The notes beneath the pieces were generated by a model that ran no database searches, had not been told where the DNA came from, and saw only the letters and a program-made list of their open reading frames with translations. The position numbers and the translations under genes are program-made. Below are positions 4,906 through 9,742 of a DNA stretch of 9,742 nucleotides, in pieces. Origin of the DNA: an uncultured Akkermansia sp. GTDB taxonomy: Bacteria; Verrucomicrobiota; Verrucomicrobiia; Verrucomicrobiales; Akkermansiaceae. Position 1 is the stretch's first letter, and each line of letters starts with the position of its first letter. The stretch spans positions 1 through 9,742 of the forward strand of contig CAJGCV010000072.1 in NCBI GenBank assembly GCA_904501915.1, given 5' to 3'.

Positions 4906-7095
4906 ATGAGCGAGATACGCATAGACGGAGCAGATGGCATACCAGCACAACCGATGCTGGTAATACCGAACCGTGTAGACCTGGCCACCATGCTGGAGCT
5001 TGAAAAAGCACTGGGAGGCCCCGGGCGCGTGGCCTGGATGGTGGAAAACACCCTGATGCCGGGAGAAGCCATCATGAACCACCTGCGGGAAACCCGCTCC
5101 CCCGGCTTTGTCTGCGCGCTCAACCAGCAGGGGCGCGATGCAGTAGTCATGAAGGCGCGGCAACAGCTGGAGCGCGGCCGGCATGTGGTACTGCTGCCGG
5201 GCCGCCCGCTGCAAGCCCCGGGAAACCTGACAGACTTACCCGCCAGCCTGCTCTCCCTCTTCGATGCAACACCGCTGCATGCCATGCCGGTGTATGCCGG
5301 CATGTACAATAACTATTTTGACGCCGCCATCACCACGCGCGAGCCTTACGACCTGCTCCACATCACATTCTGCCCCCCTCAGCGCGCCGGAAACCAGCTG
5401 GGTGTGCGCGTACAGGCCGCGTGGATGAATGCTCAGGTAACCCAGCTGGAGCAGCTCCCCATGCTGGAGCACGCCAACCTGCCGGAAATGCTGGTGGAAG
5501 CCATGCTGCGCAACCCCAGGGGACGCCTGATTGACGGCATTGATGACTCCACACTGACCTACCGCGACATGCTCTCCGCGGCTGTCATGGCCACCAGTGT
5601 GCTCGAAAAACACTCCACCAATGCGCGCATGGGCATCATTCTGCCGCCGGGCAAACTGGGCATCATTGCCAATCTGGCGTGCCTGCTGGCCGGCATCACG
5701 GCAGTCAACATCAACTACACCACCACCAGAGAACAATTCGAGCACATGGTGAAGCAGGCGGGGCTCACCCGCTTTATCACCGACACCCGATTCGTCAACA
5801 AACAACGCCAATTCTCCTGGCCACCCAGCCGTGACCTCATCTTCCTTGACCAGGAGCTGGCCGAGCAAGGCCCCTGGCGTCTGAAAGCCTGGAACACCAT
5901 CTCCAAGCTGCGCACCCCGCAGCAACTCATGCAGCATGCCGACGTGGCCGCCACAGCCCCCGGCGCAGAAGCCGCCGTCATCTTCACCGGTGGCACGGAC
6001 GATAAGCCCCTGGGCGTACCACTCACCTGCCGCATGCTGCTGGCAGCCGCCCTCAGCCTGCGCAGCCGCCTGCAGCTGAACCCCGGGCATGATATCCTGC
6101 TTTCCGTCCTTCCGGCCTACATGCCAGCGGGGCTTATCGCCGGCATCCTGCTGCCGCTGCTGGGCGGGTTCGACGTGGTGACCTACCCCACCGCAACCGC
6201 AGGCAAACGCCTGTGCACACTCATTGACCAGTATGCCATAGCCCTGGCAACCAACACCCCCGCCGGCATACGCGCCATGCTCAAAGCAGCCGGAGAACCC
6301 AGGCAACTCTCCCACCTGCAATACTGCCTGAGCAGCGGCGCCAAGCTGCCCGCCAGCCTGGCAGAAGCCGCCACACAGCATTTCGGGCTCAAACTGCTGG
6401 AAAGCTACGGCACCGCCGAAGTATTGCCCTTTGCGGCAGCCGGCATGCCCGCCCCCGCCACCGACCCGGACACCACACGCCCCACCCTGCCTACCACACG
6501 CCAGGGCGGCATTGGCGCCCCCTTGCCCGGCGTAGCCGTGCGCATCACCGGGCTCTACACGCCCGAGCCCTCCCCCACCCCCTCAAAACCCGGGCTGGTA
6601 TGGTTGAAAGGCCCGGCTGTCACCTCCGAGTATCTGGGCATCAGCAATGGAGACTCCCCGCGCATGCACGGCCAGTGGTTCTGCACAGGAGACGTTGGCT
6701 ACATGACCCCCGATGGACTGCTCACCATCCTGGGCCGCAAAGTGCGTTTCACGCAGATGGGTGAGGAAATGATACCCCACGTGCAGCTGGAGGAAATCCT
6801 CTACAACATCTTCAATGTAACCCCGGAAGAAAACGAACGCAAACTGGCCGTAGTCAGCGTGCCCAGCCGCACCGGCGGGGAGGAACTCGTCATGCTCTCC
6901 ACACTGCACAAGGAGGTTACACCATCTGACTACCTCACCCTGCGCTACGGGGTGACCAACCTGCACCTGCCCAGCAGCTGGGCGCCGCGGCACATCATCC
7001 CGGTCAAGTTCATACCCACCCTGCCCAACGGCAAACTCGACTACCAGACCTGCTTCCTGGGTGCCTGCCGCATGCTCAAAATCAAGCTGGGATAA
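4906..7095 (+). CDS. Aas-like protein: degenerate acyltransferase domain fused to AMP-binding acyl-ACP/acyl-CoA synthetase
   Basis: This 729-residue protein has the order and length of Aas (E. coli Aas is 719 residues), which re-acylates lysophospholipid and ligates fatty acids to ACP at the inner membrane. The N-terminal ~200 residues look like a worn PlsC domain: PNRVDLAT (21-28) stands where NHx4D is expected, with Arg23 for the catalytic His and Thr28 for Asp, and LLPGRP (96-101) replaces FPEGR. The adenylation domain (about 210-729) keeps SYGTAE (500-505), CTGDVG (593-598), GRKVRF (610-615) and IPTLPNGKLDY with catalytic Lys710. Its phosphate loop is altered: TGGTDDKPLG (361-370) has Leu where PKG has Lys. 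Ligase activity is plausible; acyltransferase activity is doubtful. The ATG at 4906 follows the promoter closely. The substrate is unknown; acyl-ACP synthetase is preferred over a CoA ligase because of the Aas layout. Confidence 0.82.
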   Translation: MSEIRIDGADGIPAQPMLVIPNRVDLATMLELEKALGGPGRVAWMVENTLMPGEAIMNHLRETRSPGFVCALNQQGRDAVVMKARQQLERGRHVVLLPGRPLQAPGNLTDLPASLLSLFDATPLHAMPVYAGMYNNYFDAAITTREPYDLLHITFCPPQRAGNQLGVRVQAAWMNAQVTQLEQLPMLEHANLPEMLVEAMLRNPRGRLIDGIDDSTLTYRDMLSAAVMATSVLEKHSTNARMGIILPPGKLGIIANLACLLAGITAVNINYTTTREQFEHMVKQAGLTRFITDTRFVNKQRQFSWPPSRDLIFLDQELAEQGPWRLKAWNTISKLRTPQQLMQHADVAATAPGAEAAVIFTGGTDDKPLGVPLTCRMLLAAALSLRSRLQLNPGHDILLSVLPAYMPAGLIAGILLPLLGGFDVVTYPTATAGKRLCTLIDQYAIALATNTPAGIRAMLKAAGEPRQLSHLQYCLSSGAKLPASLAEAATQHFGLKLLESYGTAEVLPFAAAGMPAPATDPDTTRPTLPTTRQGGIGAPLPGVAVRITGLYTPEPSPTPSKPGLVWLKGPAVTSEYLGISNGDSPRMHGQWFCTGDVGYMTPDGLLTILGRKVRFTQMGEEMIPHVQLEEILYNIFNVTPEENERKLAVVSVPSRTGGEELVMLSTLHKEVTPSDYLTLRYGVTNLHLPSSWAPRHIIPVKFIPTLPNGKLDYQTCFLGACRMLKIKLG

Positions 7096-7153
7096 AAAGC
7101 AGATGGACTAAGGACAATTTGCAAATGCTGCGAGCCCCAGGATTGCAGAGTAA

Positions 7154-7344
7154 GTATCGCATTCCCTATGCGATAGCATATAAACAATAAGATATCACCT
7201 CGACATTCAATCATATACTAAAAATCCATTCATCAAAACAAGGTCATATTATCTGTTCTGTTTCATCACAAGTATTTCACGCAAGTGCGTCAAAACACAG
7301 TGCTTGTTATTTTTTTTCTTTACATCGCATAGGGAATGCGATAC
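7154..7344. repeat. Pair of 21-bp inverted repeats, each an internal dyad; possible twin operator
   Basis: 7154-7174 is the exact reverse complement of 7324-7344. Each arm is itself a dyad: TATCGCAT-TCCCT-ATGCGATA in the left copy (7155-7175) and ATCGCAT-AGGGA-ATGCGAT in the right copy (7324-7342). The centres, at 7165 and 7333, are 168 bp apart, about 16 turns at 10.5 bp per turn. The right copy fills the spacer of the likely ankyrin promoter. Repression by DNA looping would explain this; a small MITE with 21-bp ends is the main alternative, but I see no target-site duplication. Confidence 0.75.
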
Positions 7345-7347
7345 ACT
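7319..7347 (+). promoter_or_regulatory. Probable promoter of the ankyrin gene, with operator in the spacer
   Basis: TTTACA (7319-7324, 5/6 match) and TACACT (7342-7347, 4/6 match) are separated by 17 bp. The dyad at 7324-7342 occupies almost exactly this spacer, so a bound protein would block polymerase. The predicted leader is about 38 bases to the ATG at 7392. Confidence 0.6.
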
Positions 7348-7391
7348 GATGCCGTAATTTGATTCCTGAATCTCTTCAACCTGAAAAATAT

Positions 7392-9260
7392 ATGAAACTG
7401 TGTGCCTTTCTCGCCTTGATTACTACCTTCACTCTGACTACCGTGCTGCCGGTGGAAGCCAAGGGTGATTCTTCTGGCATAACACCGGCAACGAAGAAGA
7501 AAGCCAGAACGAAGACTACGACTAAGAAGAAGAAGAACGGGAAAATACGGAAAACCAAGCAGCTGACAGAGACGGAGGGTCGTGAATTACTGGAGAAACT
7601 GAACATTGCGCCGGAAAAATACCAGGAAACCCTGCTGCAAGTAGCCGGCGAACCGGATAAGGTGCAGGTGCTGGCGGCTTTGCTTGCCGTAGGGGCCGAC
7701 ACAACTAAAGCAAATCAGAAAGGCGAAACACCCCTGTCCATAGCGCTGGATGTGGGTAATGCTCCTGCCATCAGGCTGTTTATCCAGTCCAAAGTAGCAA
7801 AGGTGGATGAATGGAACCCGCTGGAACGCGCCGCGGTTACAGGGAATACCAAGAAAGTGCTGAACCTGGTGAAGCAGGGCGCCGATATCTTCGAAATCGG
7901 TAAGAGCGGGTTTTCTGCCGTTCATCTGGCGGCTGCGGCCTGGCATCTCAAATGCGTGGAAGCTATGCTGCGTGCCCCGGGAATAAAAGAAAAAGCAGAA
8001 GCATTGCTGAAGGCTCCGGAAACGAACAAGACTTCGCGAACTCACCGATTAGCATTGCGTGCGGCTACCGGCGAAAATTTTCAGAAGGAAGAGGGTATGT
8101 ATGGTACAACCCAGATAGGAAGGTCAGCACTCCAGGGTAGCATCACAGAGTTTAACCTTACCCTGGCGGCACCGGGACTGAATCTGGATGGATTTTTTGT
8201 GGGACCAGAAGTAGGTGATTCGCTGGTAAACGTGCGTGTGAACATAGTCAGGGATCTGGTGGGGCATCATTGGTTGACGAACAGCCCCTACCGGAATAGC
8301 ATAATTCATTGTCTCCTTAAGTATTCACCGGGGCCGTTGCCCCCACTGCATAAAGCGGTGATTTCCGGAAATGCAAAGGAGGTTCGTATGCTATTGAAAA
8401 AAGGCGCAGATATCAATGCCCGCCCTCAAGCATGTTCTCCGGAGTCAGCGACGAACACCAAGTCCTCGACATCCAACGTTTTGCAATTTGAAACGGTCTT
8501 GCAATATGCCATATGGGCGAATGATTATGAGTGTGTCCGCATGATACTTGATGCCAAGCCAGATGTGTCTGACCCGGAGCTGTTTACCGAAACCTTGGGT
8601 GATTACAGCATAGATTATCGCATTTTCGAGGCATTGCTTGCTGCTGGTGTCGATCCGAATTATACAGAGCCGGATGCGAAGGAAACGTATGCCTTGTATA
8701 GATGGAGCTCGGGCGATGTTCATGTAAAAAAGCTCCGCGCCTTGGTCAATCACCCGAAGTTCGATACCTCCAAACTGCCGCCATTTGTTGTTGCCGTGCT
8801 TAAAAATGACCTTGAGCAGATACAGGCTCAGGTGAAGGCCGGGGCAGATGTCAATACTAATTTCAAGGGAAGGACTCCGATTGGAATGGCACTTGGTCTG
8901 GGAAACCTGGACGCGTTCAAGTGTATGCTGCATTCACCCAGAGGAGGAGAAAAAAAGCAAGTTTTGTTGAATATGGCTTGTGAAGCTAATCAACCGGAGT
9001 TCGTCAAACTTCTGCTGGCGTTGCCCGGTATTGATGTGAACGGCGATGTTGACGGATATTGTGCCATCCACCGTGCGTGTGACGGGAATTCCGTGGAGTG
9101 CCTCAAATTGCTGCTCGCAATGCCGGGCATTGATGTCAACAAACGCATAGGTGGTAATTATATTCATAAGCGTACTCCTCTGCAATGCGCCGAATCAGGA
9201 GCGGGTGGCCCCCACCATGAATGCATCAGGCTTCTACGCGAAGCCGGTGCCACTCAATGA
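7392..9260 (+). CDS. Secreted ankyrin-repeat protein
   Basis: No specific function is recognised. With the ATG at 7392 the protein has 622 residues and begins with a clear signal peptide: MK, a hydrophobic core (about 5-20), and a likely signal-peptidase site after VEA (21-23). A TTG 33 bases upstream is in frame but would bury the signal peptide, so it was not chosen. Residues about 35-56 are a lysine-rich linker (KKKAR, KKKKNGK). Roughly a dozen ankyrin-like units follow, for example GADTTKANQKGETPLSIA (101-118), PPLHKAVISGNAKEVRMLL (317-335), GRTPIGMALGLGNLDAFK (493-510), then VKLLLALPGIDVN (538-550) and LKLLLAMPGIDVN (571-583), which mark near-identical neighbouring units. Residues about 215-315 fit the repeat poorly. 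The gene is visibly less GC-rich than its neighbours, suggesting transfer or weak selection. The repeats would bind another protein in the periplasm or outside the cell; the partner is unknown. Confidence 0.85.
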   Translation: MKLCAFLALITTFTLTTVLPVEAKGDSSGITPATKKKARTKTTTKKKKNGKIRKTKQLTETEGRELLEKLNIAPEKYQETLLQVAGEPDKVQVLAALLAVGADTTKANQKGETPLSIALDVGNAPAIRLFIQSKVAKVDEWNPLERAAVTGNTKKVLNLVKQGADIFEIGKSGFSAVHLAAAAWHLKCVEAMLRAPGIKEKAEALLKAPETNKTSRTHRLALRAATGENFQKEEGMYGTTQIGRSALQGSITEFNLTLAAPGLNLDGFFVGPEVGDSLVNVRVNIVRDLVGHHWLTNSPYRNSIIHCLLKYSPGPLPPLHKAVISGNAKEVRMLLKKGADINARPQACSPESATNTKSSTSNVLQFETVLQYAIWANDYECVRMILDAKPDVSDPELFTETLGDYSIDYRIFEALLAAGVDPNYTEPDAKETYALYRWSSGDVHVKKLRALVNHPKFDTSKLPPFVVAVLKNDLEQIQAQVKAGADVNTNFKGRTPIGMALGLGNLDAFKCMLHSPRGGEKKQVLLNMACEANQPEFVKLLLALPGIDVNGDVDGYCAIHRACDGNSVECLKLLLAMPGIDVNKRIGGNYIHKRTPLQCAESGAGGPHHECIRLLREAGATQ

Positions 9261-9314
9261 TGGCCAGTGACAGGCAGGAAAGCCCGAGTGTTGATTGAAG
9301 CAACAACCGGGCCG

Positions 9315-9341
9315 CCGATAACTCTCCTGTATCGGAGTTTT
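9315..9341 (+). terminator. Weak possible terminator of the ankyrin gene
   Basis: CCGATA (9315-9320) pairs with TATCGG (9330-9335) around a 9-base loop, followed by AGTTTTGCTT. The stem is short and the T-run weak. A second imperfect hairpin, CCCG..TGTTG to CAACA..CGGG, lies just upstream in the same spacer. Confidence 0.35.
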
Positions 9342-9519
9342 GCTTCCTCCCTCTTGCTTGTTGAGGTGTTTTCTATCATATCCGGTCTCTTCTGACCAAC
9401 GGTCTGAAAAGAGGCAGCGAGGCTTCTTCCCCCCTCAGTAATCGGTACTCTCTTCTTGCCTGAAAAAGCAGAACCATGGCATCCTGTTAATTTATTTTTA
9501 AGACCATACACGCATTATA

Positions 9520-9589
9520 GTGTGCATTTTTGTCCTTGCTATCCTTTTCTGCTCCCAATTTTTACATTTCGGTGTGCATATTTTTGTCC
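9520..9589 (+). repeat. Short imperfect direct repeat
   Basis: GTGTGCATTTTTGTCC (9520-9535) recurs as GTGTGCATATTTTTGTCC (9572-9589), differing by a 2-base insertion. The repeat starts are 52 bp apart. Function is unknown. Confidence 0.6.
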
Positions 9590-9648
9590 GAATGCGCCGC
9601 CTGGGTCTGTTTCAGATTTGCTGATGCCCAAGTAGCCCCTTAGCTGAC

Positions 9649-9742
9649 AAAAAAAGTAGCAGTCCAGCCTTGCTTGTCTTTGTAACACTCGTTACAAAGG
9701 GTTGATGATAAAAAACATTTACAAACAAAAGGGCTGGACCGC
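9649..9742 (-). terminator. Nested stem-loop with U-run on the minus strand: terminator, structured RNA end, or mobile-element end
   Basis: GCAGTCCAGCC (9659-9669) pairs with GGCTGGACCGC (9732-9742), with one mismatch that becomes a G-U wobble in the minus-strand RNA. The enclosed 62 bases contain a perfect 9-bp hairpin, CTTTGTAAC and GTTACAAAG, around ACTC (9678-9699). Read on the minus strand, the outer stem is followed by UAC and seven U (9655-9649), as in an intrinsic terminator for a transcript entering from the right. The outer stem reaches the window edge and may extend beyond it. Confidence 0.45.

Larger units (their letters stand above)
7096..7391. other. Non-coding control region between the Aas-like and ankyrin genes
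   Basis: About 300 AT-rich bases with no gene. It holds a perfect 10-bp palindrome, ATTTGCAAAT (7117-7126), two copies of an inverted 21-bp element (7154-7174 and 7324-7344), a short dyad ACGCA-AG-TGCGT in between, and the promoter of the ankyrin gene. No clear terminator for the Aas-like gene is visible, so its transcript may run into this region. Confidence 0.7.
9261..9742. other. Non-coding right end of the window
   Basis: No convincing gene in about 480 bases. Seen here: two weak hairpins after the ankyrin gene, a GACC-AAC-GGTC hairpin flanked by CTCTT and AAGAG (9387-9413), an imperfect direct repeat (9520-9589), AAGTAGC twice 24 bp apart (9630-9636 and 9654-9660), and a nested stem-loop at the edge. 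An 85-codon minus-strand frame (9254-9511) is present but unsupported. The density of structure suggests non-coding RNA or a mobile-element end rather than plain spacer. Confidence 0.6.

Noticed and set aside
5236..6381. Long minus-strand open frame opposite the Aas-like gene
   Set aside because: Shadow frame in GC-rich coding DNA. The + frame carries the recognisable motifs.
7359..7391. Upstream TTG start for the ankyrin gene
   Set aside because: It would add 11 residues before a good signal peptide; the ATG at 7392 places the signal peptide at the N-terminus.
9254..9511. 85-residue minus-strand frame after the ankyrin gene
   Set aside because: Basic, no recognised family and no ribosome-binding site. 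The TATAAT upstream is too close to the ATG to serve it. It could matter if found repeated elsewhere, but it is unsupported here.
9659..9742. Integron attC site
   Set aside because: It has the right size and dyad form, but the RYYYAAC and GTTRRRY core sites are missing at the ends.

Overview
The window is bacterial chromosome with five protein-coding genes, all on the + strand: rpmF, plsX, a Schlafen/AlbA_2-domain regulator-like gene, kbl and an Aas-like AMP-binding gene, then a secreted ankyrin-repeat gene as the sixth and last. (The first five look like ordinary chromosome or a small accessory insertion; the ankyrin gene looks more accessory.) The GC-rich housekeeping genes, the scarcity of Shine-Dalgarno sequences, and an oxoamine synthase (kbl) next to an Aas-type gene make a Planctomycetes-Verrucomicrobia-Chlamydiae member, perhaps close to Akkermansia, my best guess. 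That placement is an inference from gene content and was not checked against a database.

Layout. Positions 1-300 hold rpmF (ribosomal protein L32) and a clear terminator. A sigma70-type promoter then drives plsX (phospholipid synthesis), which ends in a second terminator. Positions 1441-3434 form a cassette-like unit: a 483-residue AlbA_2 plus GHKL-like plus winged-helix protein, flanked by two diverged copies of a roughly 260-bp terminator and control region. Each copy carries an array of TTATGTTA-like motifs in both orientations at about helical spacing. Next are a GC-rich hairpin, a near-consensus promoter, kbl (glycine C-acetyltransferase) and a strong terminator. A further promoter leads to a 729-residue protein that joins a degenerate acyltransferase domain to an acyl-ACP/acyl-CoA synthetase-like domain.

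Positions 7096-7391 are non-coding. They carry two oppositely oriented copies of a 21-bp sequence, each itself a hairpin or dyad, with centres 168 bp apart. The second copy fills the spacer of the likely promoter of the ankyrin gene, so this looks like a two-operator control region. The ankyrin protein has a signal peptide, a lysine-rich linker and about a dozen ankyrin-like repeats. The last 480 bases have no convincing gene. They hold hairpins, a short direct repeat and, at the very edge, a nested stem-loop followed on the minus strand by a U-run.

How the genes work together: rpmF and plsX are a common bacterial pair linking ribosome and membrane-lipid synthesis. plsX and the Aas-like gene both concern acyl-group activation or transfer into phospholipid. 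kbl belongs to threonine/glycine catabolism, but no tdh is adjacent in this window. Each gene from plsX onward seems to have its own promoter, and most have their own terminator, so the window reads as a string of single-gene units rather than one operon.
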